This document shows, one piece after another, positions 17,313-24,802 of a DNA stretch of 64,000 bases (position 1 is its first letter; the number at the start of each line of letters is the position of its first letter). A program made the translations under genes and the position numbers. The notes beneath the pieces were generated by a model that saw only the letters and a program-made list of their open reading frames with translations, did no database searches and was not told the DNA's origin. The DNA is from Kitasatospora sp. NBC_00240 (GTDB taxonomy: Bacteria; Actinomycetota; Actinomycetes; Streptomycetales; Streptomycetaceae), in NCBI RefSeq assembly GCF_026342405.1, contig NZ_JAPEMU010000001.1, forward strand, positions 9,238,001 through 9,302,000. The letters run 5' to 3'.

Positions 17313-17934
17313 GAGACGTTCCCTTCAGACGGCCGGCCGAAGGCGCCATGGCGCGCGCATCGGACAGGCGGGGTGACTGTGCGTCCGGCGGGCCGTGCTT
17401 CCCCGCGACCGACCTGCCGGTACCGGGTCCCCGAGAGGGTCCCCGAGCGGGTCGCCGAGTGCCGGCCGTGGTCCGCGCCGTACGGGCGAGGGTGGGGCGG
17501 GTGGCCGGCGCCGGGCCGGCTGGTGCGGAGGATGCGCGAGGGGAGGGTGTTCGGCGACGGGGCCGACGGCCACCGCGCGGGCACGGCCGGCCTCCGGCGC
17601 CGGGTGGCACCGCTACGTCCGATCCGACAGGGCGCGGGCCGCTGTCGGGGATGAACACCGATCACGCCTCCGCATGCTGCTCGGCCTTACCTCGACGGCA
17701 GAGCAGCGTGGACGTCTCCGGCGTGCGGCGTTCCTCCATCAGCGGGAACGCGCCGCTGTTGCCGCCCTGCCCACCTACCAGTCTGGTGAGTTACGGTCGC
17801 GGCCGCATGTCGGGGCGCTTCGGCAACGCCGGGTCGGACCGGCTGCTCCCGAGGTGCGGGCATCGGTTCCGCGGGCTCCCGCACCGGAAGATACGGCGTA
17901 GCATCGCAAGTAGCGCTCTTATAGCATGAAATGT

Positions 17935-17953
17935 CCGTTCCTTCGCGGAACGG
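17935..17953 (+). promoter_or_regulatory. Inverted repeat in the gvpO leader
   Basis: CCGTTCC and GGAACGG pair around TTCGC, some 40 bases before the gvpO start and just after an AT-rich patch. Could be an operator or a leader hairpin. Confidence 0.4.
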
Positions 17954-17970
17954 TAAAAGGCAGTCCGTCG

Positions 17971-17987
17971 TCTCCGGCCTTCGGAGA
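17971..17987 (+). promoter_or_regulatory. Hairpin covering the gvpO ribosome binding site
   Basis: TCTCCG pairs with CGGAGA around a 5-base loop. The right arm holds the GGAGA ribosome binding site of gvpO, six bases before ATG 17993, so the structure could lower or gate translation of the first gvp gene. Confidence 0.45.
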
Positions 17988-17992
17988 AGAGC

Positions 17993-18385
17993 ATGGCCGC
18001 AGGTGCAGAGGATCGCAGGGAGAGGACCCGAGCCCGGTCCAGCCGCGAGCGAGCCGGAGCCGGATCCTCCGACGAGCGCGGCCACGAAGCCCCGGCGGCC
18101 GAGGGCGTCACCCGGCGGCGGCCACACAGAGTGTCCGCGCCCCACGCGATGCGCTACGCGGCCCGACAACTCGAAGAACTGCTCGGCAGGACACCCGAGT
18201 CCGTTTCGGCCGTCAAGCCGACCGAGGACGGCTGGCAGGCCGACGTCGAAGTCCTCGAGCTGGAGCGCGTCCCCGAGACGACGAGCGTGATGGCCAGCTA
18301 CCGGGTGACCTTGGACCGGGACGGCGAGCTGGTGGCCTACGAACGCGTCCGTCGCTACACGCGCGGGCAGATCGACCGCAGATGA
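17993..18385 (+). CDS. gvpO: Gas vesicle protein GvpO
   Basis: 130 residues. An Arg/Glu-rich disordered front (~45 residues) is followed by the GvpO domain: AARQLEELLGRTPESVSAVK, DGWQADVEVLELERVPETTS, then the conserved MASYRVTLDRDGELVAYERV and a RRYTRGQ end. GvpO is required for vesicle formation in haloarchaea and is the first gene of streptomycete gvp operons. GGAG lies within a hairpin just upstream of the ATG. Confidence 0.92.
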   Translation: MAAGAEDRRERTRARSSRERAGAGSSDERGHEAPAAEGVTRRRPHRVSAPHAMRYAARQLEELLGRTPESVSAVKPTEDGWQADVEVLELERVPETTSVMASYRVTLDRDGELVAYERVRRYTRGQIDRR

Positions 18386-18486
18386 CCGGCGAGGTCGCGA
18401 CGACTCATCGCGTCCGTAACGACGTCGGGAGCCTGGAATTGGCAGCGCGGGCGGACCTCGCGCCCGGCCGGAGAAGGGAGCGAAGC

Positions 18487-18918
18487 GTGACTGTCGTGCC
18501 GCAGAGCGGGGGAAGCGTCGCCAGAGGTGCGGGATCCGGCAATCTGTACGACATCCTCGAACTCATTCTCGACCGTGGCCTGGTCATCGACGTGTTCGTA
18601 CGCGTCTCCCTGGTCGGCATCGAAATCCTCAAGATCGATGCACGAATCGTGGTAGCCAGCGTCGACACCTACCTGCGCTTCGCCGAAGCCTGCAACCGAC
18701 TCGACCTGGAGTCCGGACGCAAGGCCCCGACGCAGCTCACCGACATCGTGGGCGAGGTCACCGAGGGAGGCGCCAAGGGCAAGAGCAAGGGCGCGCTCAC
18801 CGGCGCGGTGGAGGCCGTGGCCGACACCCTCCACCTGGGACGGGAGGACGAGCAGAAGGAACCCGAGGAGCGACGGGAGCGACCCGCACGCCGGCCCGCC
18901 CGACGCCGGGAGGAGTGA
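18487..18918 (+). CDS. gvpA: Gas vesicle structural protein GvpA
   Basis: 143 residues from GTG 18487 (AGAAGGGAG upstream). Residues ~20-75 are the GvpA core: NLYDILELILDRGLVIDVFV, RVSLVGIEILKIDARIVVAS and VDTYLRFAEACNRLDLE. It forms the amphipathic wall of the vesicle. Unlike the ~70-residue GvpA of cyanobacteria and archaea, it carries a ~65-residue charged tail (KGKSKGALTG, then EEP/ERR-rich), a common streptomycete feature. Confidence 0.95.
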   Translation: MTVVPQSGGSVARGAGSGNLYDILELILDRGLVIDVFVRVSLVGIEILKIDARIVVASVDTYLRFAEACNRLDLESGRKAPTQLTDIVGEVTEGGAKGKSKGALTGAVEAVADTLHLGREDEQKEPEERRERPARRPARRREE

Positions 18919-18921
18919 GCC

Positions 18922-19635
18922 ATGGCCGTCTACGTCTACTCGGTCGTCGACGCGGCACACCCGTTGCGCCTGGAGGACCTCCGCGGAGTCGGGGAGTCTC
19001 CCGGCGAACTCCGGACGGTCACCGCCGGCCCGCTCTGCGCGGTCGTCAGCGACGCGCCGCCCGATCTGCGACCCAAGCGGCGTGACCTGGCCGCCCATCA
19101 GGCAGTTCAGGAGCGATTGATGTCGGACGGCACCGTCCTGCCACTGCGCTTCGGCCTCACCGCCGAGAGCGACGACCTCGTTCGCAAAGCACTGGAGGGG
19201 CGGACCGAGGAATACACCGCCCGACTGGAGGCCCTGGAGGGCTGCGCCGAATACCACCTCAAGGCGGCCGAGGACCAGGAAACACTGCTACGCCGCATCC
19301 TGGAGGAGTCGGAAGAGGCCAGGACCCTCAACGACGAGATCCGCGGCGGTGGGGGCGGCCCGGACCTGCCGCTCGCGCTGGGTGAGATCGTCGCGGAAGA
19401 GGTCCGGGTGCGCCAAGAGGCGCTGGCCGCCGGAGTCGTGCAAGCACTGCGTCCGTTCGCGCGGGACGAACGCTCGTCCCAGCCGGTCGGTGACGACTTC
19501 CTGAACATCTCCTTCCTGGTGGCCCGCGCGGACGAGAAGGAGTTCCGAGAGGCCGAGCAGGGGATCGCCGAACGGCTCGGGGAAAGCGTCGACTTCCGCC
19601 TGCGAGGCCCGTTGCCCGCGTACAGCTTCGTGTAA
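18922..19635 (+). CDS. gvpF: Gas vesicle protein GvpF (GvpF/L family)
   Basis: 237 residues. Starts VYVYSVVDA, the GvpF/L first strand, with conserved GTVLPLRFGLTAESDDLVRK in the middle and an ending in RGPLPAYSFV, the usual C-terminal PW/AYSF motif. GvpF binds GvpA early in vesicle assembly in other systems. Starts three bases after the gvpA stop. Confidence 0.93.
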   Translation: MAVYVYSVVDAAHPLRLEDLRGVGESPGELRTVTAGPLCAVVSDAPPDLRPKRRDLAAHQAVQERLMSDGTVLPLRFGLTAESDDLVRKALEGRTEEYTARLEALEGCAEYHLKAAEDQETLLRRILEESEEARTLNDEIRGGGGGPDLPLALGEIVAEEVRVRQEALAAGVVQALRPFARDERSSQPVGDDFLNISFLVARADEKEFREAEQGIAERLGESVDFRLRGPLPAYSFV

Positions 19636-19647
19636 GGAGCCACGGCC

Positions 19648-19896
19648 ATGGGCCTGTTCACGCAGATCGTCACTCTTCCGCTGGCGCCCGTCCGCGGGGC
19701 GGTGTGGGTCGTGGAGCGGATTCAGGAAGCGGCCGAGGAGGAGTACTACGACCCGGCCCCGGTCGAGCGGGAGCTCGCCGAACTGGAGAAGGCGCTGCTG
19801 GCCGGTGACATCAGTGAGCAGGCCTTCGACGAGCGGGAGGACGAACTGCTCGACCGGTTGGACGAGATCAGGGCGTGGCGGCGCGGCGAGCGCTGA
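19648..19896 (+). CDS. gvpG: Gas vesicle protein GvpG
   Basis: 82 residues: MGLFTQIVTLPLAPVRGAVW, VVERIQEAAEEEYYDPAPVE, then a helical acidic end. Matches GvpG, a small accessory protein that interacts with GvpF/GvpL in assembly. GGAG lies seven bases before ATG. Confidence 0.92.
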   Translation: MGLFTQIVTLPLAPVRGAVWVVERIQEAAEEEYYDPAPVERELAELEKALLAGDISEQAFDEREDELLDRLDEIRAWRRGER

Positions 19897-19993
19897 ACGC
19901 CCGGGCGAACACGAGGAGGAACGGAACCCGGCAGGCTTCCACCCGGCGCCCTGAACAGGCACCGGGACAAGGCGAGAGGGAGGTCGAGCGGCC

Positions 19994-20503
19994 GTGACGG
20001 AACCGGTGGCCGACAGATTCGGATCATTCCCCTCCAGAGCTGCCCCGCCGTACAGCCAGGGATCCTCGGCGAACCTCGCCGACATCCTCGAACGCGTCCT
20101 CGACAAGGGGATCGTCATCGCCGGCGACATCCGGATCAACCTGCTCGACATCGAACTTCTCACCGTCAAGCTGCGCCTGCTGGTCGCGTCGGTCGACAAG
20201 GCGAAGGAGATGGGTATCGACTGGTGGGAGCACGATCCCGCGCTCTCCTCCAGAGCGGGTCCTGAACGGGTACCCGGGCGGGCCGACGAAGGTGCCCTGG
20301 CACGCGAGAACGAGCGGTTGCGGACGGAGATCGCCGCCCTGCGCCGGGAGGCGGCATTGCCGCCCGGCGAGGAGCCCACCGAGCTCGCGCGCCCACCGGC
20401 CGGGCCGAAGCGTGCGGAGCCGGTCCCGCGCACATCCCGCCCGCGCACGTCCCGCCCGCGTGCCACCCCCGCGTCCCGCCCCCGTAGACCGAGGGAGGAG
20501 TGA
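19994..20503 (+). CDS. gvpJ: Gas vesicle minor protein GvpJ (GvpA family)
   Basis: 169 residues from GTG 19994. GvpA-like core at ~25-75: NLADILERVLDKGIVIAGDI, RINLLDIELLTVKLRLLVAS, VDKAKEMGIDWWEHDP. The DWW motif is typical of GvpJ/M types, which cap or nucleate vesicles. The C-terminal half is Arg/Pro-rich with repeated PRTSRPRTSRPR. A ~97-bp gap separates it from gvpG, the place where gvpY/gvpZ lie in S. coelicolor-type loci. Confidence 0.9.
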   Translation: MTEPVADRFGSFPSRAAPPYSQGSSANLADILERVLDKGIVIAGDIRINLLDIELLTVKLRLLVASVDKAKEMGIDWWEHDPALSSRAGPERVPGRADEGALARENERLRTEIAALRREAALPPGEEPTELARPPAGPKRAEPVPRTSRPRTSRPRATPASRPRRPREE

Positions 20504-21291
20504 TGGCGTCGACGGTCGTCTACGCCTACGCCGTGGCCAGAGCCGCCGAAGGACTTCCCGACCGGCTGACCGGCCTGCGCGGCGTCGCCGGCACCCGGGT
20601 GAGCCTGCTCCACGGGGCCACCCCCGAGGTGGTCGCGGCAACGAGCCGGGTGCCGGCGGCGGACTTCCAGGAGGACGCGCTCGCCCGGCACCTGGAAGAC
20701 CTCGACTGGCTGGAGCAGGTCGCCCGCGCCCACCACGAGGTCGTCGCCGCGCTGTCCGCCGCCACGACCGTGCTGCCGCTCCGGCTCGCGACCGTGTACC
20801 TCGACGAGGACCGGCTTCGTGACGTGCTCGACGCGCGCCGGCGTGTGTTCACCGACCGTCTGGCCCGATTGGACGCCCATGTCGAATGGGGCATCAAGCT
20901 CTACGTCGACGCCTCGGCGGAGCCGGCACGCCACCCACCGGCGGCGGACGCGGCCCTCAGCCCGGGCCGCGCCTACCTGAAGAGCCGACGGACCCAGCGG
21001 GACCGGCGCGCCGACGCCTACCGTGCCGCCGAACAGGCCGAGGAACGGATCGAGGCGGCCGCCCGCGGGCTGGCTGTCGAACGGGCACGGCACCGCGTCC
21101 AGCAGGGTGAACTGGCCGGCGGCGACGGCGAGAACGTCGTCAACGACGCCTACCTCGTGCCCGAGAGCCGGTCCGAGGCCTTTCGCCGGTCCGTCCTGAC
21201 CGCAGCGGACGGCCTGCCGGGCGTACATGTCGAGGTCACCGGCCCCTGGGCCCCCTACTCCTTCGCGACGCCCCCGGACGACGGAGGGTGA
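20503..21291 (+). CDS. gvpL: Gas vesicle protein GvpL (GvpF/L family)
   Basis: 262 residues. STVVYAYAVARA opens the domain; SAATTVLPLRLATVYLDEDR is the conserved core and GPWAPYSFA the end. ATG 20503 chosen because GGAGG lies four bases upstream; GTG 20500 is too close. The ATG overlaps the gvpJ stop (TGATG), so translation is coupled. Accessory assembly protein. Confidence 0.92.
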   Translation: MASTVVYAYAVARAAEGLPDRLTGLRGVAGTRVSLLHGATPEVVAATSRVPAADFQEDALARHLEDLDWLEQVARAHHEVVAALSAATTVLPLRLATVYLDEDRLRDVLDARRRVFTDRLARLDAHVEWGIKLYVDASAEPARHPPAADAALSPGRAYLKSRRTQRDRRADAYRAAEQAEERIEAAARGLAVERARHRVQQGELAGGDGENVVNDAYLVPESRSEAFRRSVLTAADGLPGVHVEVTGPWAPYSFATPPDDGG

Positions 21292-21295
21292 CCGC

Positions 21296-21541
21296 ATGGA
21301 CCCGACGACTCCCGAACCGGCCGAGCGGGCCGAACCGATGCCCGGCCGGCAGGTGGCCCTGGTCGACCTGCTGGACCGTCTGCTCAGTGGCGGAGTGGTG
21401 GTCACGGGTGACCTGGTGCTGTCGATCGCCGATATCGACCTCGTCCGGGTCTCGCTGCGCGCCCTGATCGTCTCCGTCAGCGAACTGAACCCGGCACCGT
21501 GGGACCTGGCATCCGGAACGGCGGCGCGCCGTGACGGATGA
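21296..21541 (+). CDS. gvpS: Gas vesicle protein GvpS (GvpA-like)
   Basis: 81 residues with a compact GvpA-like core: ALVDLLDRLLSGGVVVTGDL, VLSIADIDLVRVSLRALIVS. Third GvpA paralogue of the operon, as in other Streptomyces. GGAGGGTGACCGC precedes ATG 21296. Its last codons and stop overlap the gvpK start by 11 bases, inside a 24-bp tandem duplication. Confidence 0.88.
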   Translation: MDPTTPEPAERAEPMPGRQVALVDLLDRLLSGGVVVTGDLVLSIADIDLVRVSLRALIVSVSELNPAPWDLASGTAARRDG

Positions 21542-21575
21542 CGGTATGCCAGCCGTGACGGATGACGGCATGTCA
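21528..21575 (+). repeat. 24-bp tandem duplication at the gvpS stop / gvpK start
   Basis: Two adjacent 24-bp copies beginning GCCGTGACGGATGACGG differ at two positions. The first holds the gvpS stop and gvpK GTG; the second repeats the GTG in frame. Confidence 0.9.
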
Positions 21576-21956
21576 CGGGAGACCCGCTACGACGAGGTCG
21601 CGCGGGCCGCCGCGCGTGCGTTCCGCCTGCTGCCGGCCACACCGCAGGACGTCCCGCAGCCGCCGGACCCGGCCCGGCGGACCGTCCGCCGGATCGGGAC
21701 CGATCCGGAGAGCGTGGAGCGTGACCTGGTCAAACTGGTGCTGACCCTGGTGGAACTCCTCCGCCAGCTCATGGAGCGCCAGGCACTGCGCCGGGTGGAC
21801 GACGGGACCCTCACCGAGGAGCAGGAGGAGCAGCTGGGGGCCACCCTGATGGGCCTGGACGACCGGATGGACGAACTCTGCGCCCGCTACGAGCTGACCC
21901 GCGCGGACCTGAACCTCGATCTGGGTCCGCTCGGTCCTCTCCTGCCGCCGGACTGA
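21531..21956 (+). CDS. gvpK: Gas vesicle protein GvpK
   Basis: 141 residues. Core: RIGTDPESVERDLVKLVLTL, VELLRQLMERQALRRVDDG, LTEEQEEQLGATLMGLDDR and the ADLNLDLGPLGPLL end, all characteristic of GvpK. Because of the duplication there are two in-frame GTG starts (21531 and 21555), both reading (V)TDDGM; the shorter form is 133 residues. A terminator hairpin follows the stop. Confidence 0.93.
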   Translation: MTDDGMPAVTDDGMSRETRYDEVARAAARAFRLLPATPQDVPQPPDPARRTVRRIGTDPESVERDLVKLVLTLVELLRQLMERQALRRVDDGTLTEEQEEQLGATLMGLDDRMDELCARYELTRADLNLDLGPLGPLLPPD

Positions 21957-21963
21957 CACGCGG

Positions 21964-21983
21964 GCCGCCCCGAAGCGGGCGGC
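21964..21983 (+). terminator. Terminator hairpin after gvpK
   Basis: GCCGCCC and GGGCGGC pair around CGAAGC, seven bases after the gvpK stop; closes the eight-gene gvp operon. Confidence 0.6.
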
Positions 21984-22712
21984 GCCAGCTCGTTTTCCGG
22001 AGGAACGGACAGGGAGCGCCCTGCCTCGGCCCGCTGTGCCGTTGCCCTGCCGTGCCCCGGCCGGCGAGTGCTTCGGGCGTGATCGGCGTTCCGGCTGAAG
22101 GTGTCGGTCGGCGCCCTGCTCGATGGTCTCCACGCAGGCGGTGAAGGCCGGGCAGGCGCCCTGCCAGGGGTCGTGGACGTCCACGGTCGAGGTAGAGCCC
22201 CAGCCTGGCCGCCGCGCGCTCGTCGGCCGTGTCCCGGCGTTCCTTCAGGACGGCGGTGTCTTGTGATTCGGCTGATTCGGCGGCAGTGCACCGTCACCCC
22301 GACCCGCTCTCGACGACGGCGACGGCGTCCAACGCAGGTGGCGACGAGGTGGAGGTCATGGCGGAGAAGACCAGCGACCCGCCGCAGCGTCAAGCGTACT
22401 TGACGTTCGATCTGGCAAACGTCGCCGCCGGGCCACGTCCGCTGCACCTGTCGCCCGCGCTCGCGCAGCATCGGCCAGGTCGGCGGTCGACGGGTGCGAC
22501 CCTTCCCTCGCGGCGGCCAGGGCGGCGGTCCGCGCCCGAACCCCGGCGCCGCCGCCCCCGCCCCGCCCGCCGCACAACCGTGTGCCGAGCTCTGAGCGGG
22601 CGTCAGCTCCAGCCGTCTCCGGGTGGTCGGCCAGGGTGAGTTCACGAAATTTCGCGAGGATAACCGCGTCGGTCTTCTTGCCGCGCGGAGGGTGGATCGA
22701 CATGCTGCATGC
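21984..22712. other. Intergenic region between gvpK and the GH16 gene
   Basis: No supported gene. On the minus strand around 22100-22270 there are coding-like pieces in two frames (ADERAAARLGLYLDRG and VDVHDPWQGACPAFTACVE) that would join across a frameshift; I cannot name the family. Just before the GH16 gene, GGAGG precedes a tiny frame ATG-CTG-CAT-GCA-TGA at 22702-22716. Confidence 0.4.
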
Positions 22713-24440
22713 ATGACATTTCTTATGGCACGGCCACGGCGCCGCGCGTGGAAGAGAGCGCTCTCAATGGTCCCCGTGGTCGCGGTCACGGTGGCGGCCA
22801 CCGTCGTCGGGACAGCGAACGTCCAGGCGGCGGTGCCCTCGACGCCGCCGGGCTTCACGCTCACCTGGAGCGACGACTTCAACGGTGCGTCCGGCACCGG
22901 CATCGATCAGAGCCTGTGGAAGTACGACACCGGGCCGGGCAGCAACTTCGGCACCGGTGAAATCGAGACCATGACCAACAGCACCTCGAACGTCTACTAC
23001 GACGGCCAGGGCCACCTGGTGCTCCGAGCCCTGCACTCGGGGTCCGACCCGCGGGGCGGATGGACCTCCGGTCGCGTGGAGACCCAGTCGGCGTCCTTCG
23101 GCGCTCCGGCGGGCGGAGTCGTACGCATCGAGTCCGTCCTGCAGCAGCCGGACGTCAACACCTCCAACGGTGCGGGGTACTGGCCGGCGTTCTGGATGCT
23201 CGGCGCACCCCTGCGCGACGGTGTGACCTGGCCGAAGTCCGGCGAGATCGACATCATGGAGGACATCAACGGCCGCAGCTCCCAGTTCAGTACGATCCAC
23301 TGCGGCGTGAACCCGGGCGGTCCGTGCAACGAGTCGACCGGCATCGGCTCGGGCGAACGCGCCTGTCCGGGCTGCCAGACAGGCTTCCACGACTACGCGG
23401 CGGAGATCGACCGCTCGGTGTCGCCGGAGCAGGTGCGGTTCTACCTCGACGGGAACAACTTCTTCACCGTCAACGCCAACCAGGTGGACTCGACGACCTG
23501 GGCCAACGCGATCGACCACCCGTTCTTCATCATCTACGACCTGGCGATCGGCGGCGGATTCCCTGACGCCTACGGCGGGGGCCCGAACGCGGCCACGGTC
23601 TCGGGAGGCAAGCTGGTCATCGACTCGGTGGCCGTCTACAACAAGGGCCCCGGCGGCGGTGGCGGCGGCGGTTCGGTGACGGGCCAGACGATCACCGGTC
23701 CGGGGGGCAGGTGCGTGGACGTGGCCGGCGACGACAACGGCGGCGACGGCACCGCGGTGCAACTGTGGGACTGCCAGTCGGGGGCCAAGGACCAGCACTG
23801 GACCTGGAGCGGCCAGACCCTGCAGACCCTCGGCAAGTGCCTGGACATCACCGGCGGCAACAGCGCCGCGGGAACGAAGCTGCAACTCGCCACCTGCAAC
23901 AGCGGCGGCTACCAGTCATGGGTGCGGCAGACCGACGGCTCACTGCGGAACCCGACCAGCGGCCGGTGCATCGACTCCCCGTCCGGAGCCACCGCGAACG
24001 GCACCCGGCTGCAGATCTGGGACTGCAACGGCTCCGGCGCCCAGAAGTTCGCCATCGGCACCCCGATCTACGGTCCGGGCGGCAAGTGCGTGGACGTGGC
24101 GGGTGACGACAACGGCGGCGACGGCGCCGCGGTCGCGCTCTGGGACTGCCAGCAGGCGACCTCACTCGACCAGAAGTGGACCTGGAGCGGCCAGACCCTG
24201 CGCACGCTGGGCAAGTGCCTGGACATCGCCGGCGGCAACAGCGCCGCCGGTACACAGCTCCAGCTGGCCACCTGCAACAGCGGCGGCTACCAGAACTGGG
24301 TCCCCAACAGCGACGGCTCGTTGTCGAACCCGACCAGCGGCCGGTGCATCGACTCCCCCTCCGGTGCCACCGCGAACGGCACCCGGCTGCAGATCTGGGA
24401 CTGCAACGGCTCCGGCGCCCAGAAGTTTGCCCTGGCCTGA
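22713..24440 (+). CDS. Secreted GH16 beta-glucanase with two CBM13 (ricin) modules
   Basis: About 575 residues. A signal peptide (ARPRRRAWKRALSMVPVVAV, cut near VQAAVPS) leads to a GH16 domain at ~45-310, with catalytic motif GEIDIMED (nucleophile and acid/base Glu). A Gly linker is followed by two ricin-B/CBM13 modules of ~120 residues each, with QxW-type repeats (LQIWDCNGSGAQKF ends both). The EIDIMED form suits laminarinase-type endo-1,3-beta-glucanases. The start is uncertain: ATG 22713 or 22725; both keep the basic n-region. A perfect palindrome lies within the signal-peptide codons. Confidence 0.9.
   Translation: MTFLMARPRRRAWKRALSMVPVVAVTVAATVVGTANVQAAVPSTPPGFTLTWSDDFNGASGTGIDQSLWKYDTGPGSNFGTGEIETMTNSTSNVYYDGQGHLVLRALHSGSDPRGGWTSGRVETQSASFGAPAGGVVRIESVLQQPDVNTSNGAGYWPAFWMLGAPLRDGVTWPKSGEIDIMEDINGRSSQFSTIHCGVNPGGPCNESTGIGSGERACPGCQTGFHDYAAEIDRSVSPEQVRFYLDGNNFFTVNANQVDSTTWANAIDHPFFIIYDLAIGGGFPDAYGGGPNAATVSGGKLVIDSVAVYNKGPGGGGGGGSVTGQTITGPGGRCVDVAGDDNGGDGTAVQLWDCQSGAKDQHWTWSGQTLQTLGKCLDITGGNSAAGTKLQLATCNSGGYQSWVRQTDGSLRNPTSGRCIDSPSGATANGTRLQIWDCNGSGAQKFAIGTPIYGPGGKCVDVAGDDNGGDGAAVALWDCQQATSLDQKWTWSGQTLRTLGKCLDIAGGNSAAGTQLQLATCNSGGYQNWVPNSDGSLSNPTSGRCIDSPSGATANGTRLQIWDCNGSGAQKFALA
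22754..22765. promoter_or_regulatory. LacI-type palindrome inside the GH16 signal-peptide codons
   Basis: GAGAGCGCTCTC is a perfect 12-bp palindrome with the GCGC centre of CebR-like operators (consensus TGGGAGCGCTCCCA). It lies just after the start codon rather than before it. Confidence 0.45.
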
Positions 24441-24463
24441 GAACGAGCGGGACCTCGGCCTTG

Positions 24464-24514
24464 GACGGCGAGTGCCCCCACCGTTGACGGGTTGACGGTG
24501 GGGCACTCGCCGTC
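24464..24514 (+). terminator. Strong terminator hairpin after the GH16 gene
   Basis: About 20-bp arms (GACGGCGAGTGCCCC... and its complement) with one bulged base and a ten-base loop, 24 bases after the stop. The remaining ~290 bases to 24802 show no gene. Confidence 0.85.
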
Positions 24515-24802
24515 GTGCTCGGGGGGACCGCGCTTCGAGATCTCGGTCCGGCTATCCGTCTGTCCCGTTCTCTTCCGGTCCTGGCCGGCTTCGGCTGTCC
24601 CGCTCCCGGGCCCGTCACCCAGGATGCTTCGCCGGGCAACCACCGGCAGCTCAGCACCCGCCCGCGATCACGGAACGCGCCCACTGCTTGCCCGCATTCC
24701 CTGCCGGCGACTGGTCCGGGGACCGGCGCGCGCAGACGCGGGCCGGGGCGGGCTGACGGGGCCCGCCTCCGGCTCGGTGCCGTTACCGGCACGGACGGGG
24801 CG

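Larger units (their letters stand above)
17313..17992. other. 680-bp divergent intergenic region of the gas vesicle locus
   Basis: Lies between the divergent gvpY-like and gvpO genes and should hold both promoters. Threefold GGGTCCCCGAG-like repeats occur near 17427-17460. A rightward frame near 17650-17900 looks weakly coding but matches nothing I know. The right end is less GC-rich, with TTATAGC (about 17919) as a -10 candidate and a CCGTTCC/GGAACGG hairpin at 17935-17953. Confidence 0.5.

Noticed and set aside
19288..21642. A 784-codon open frame on the minus strand across the gvp operon
   Set aside because: Antisense shadow of gvpF-gvpK, all of which have strong family matches on the plus strand.
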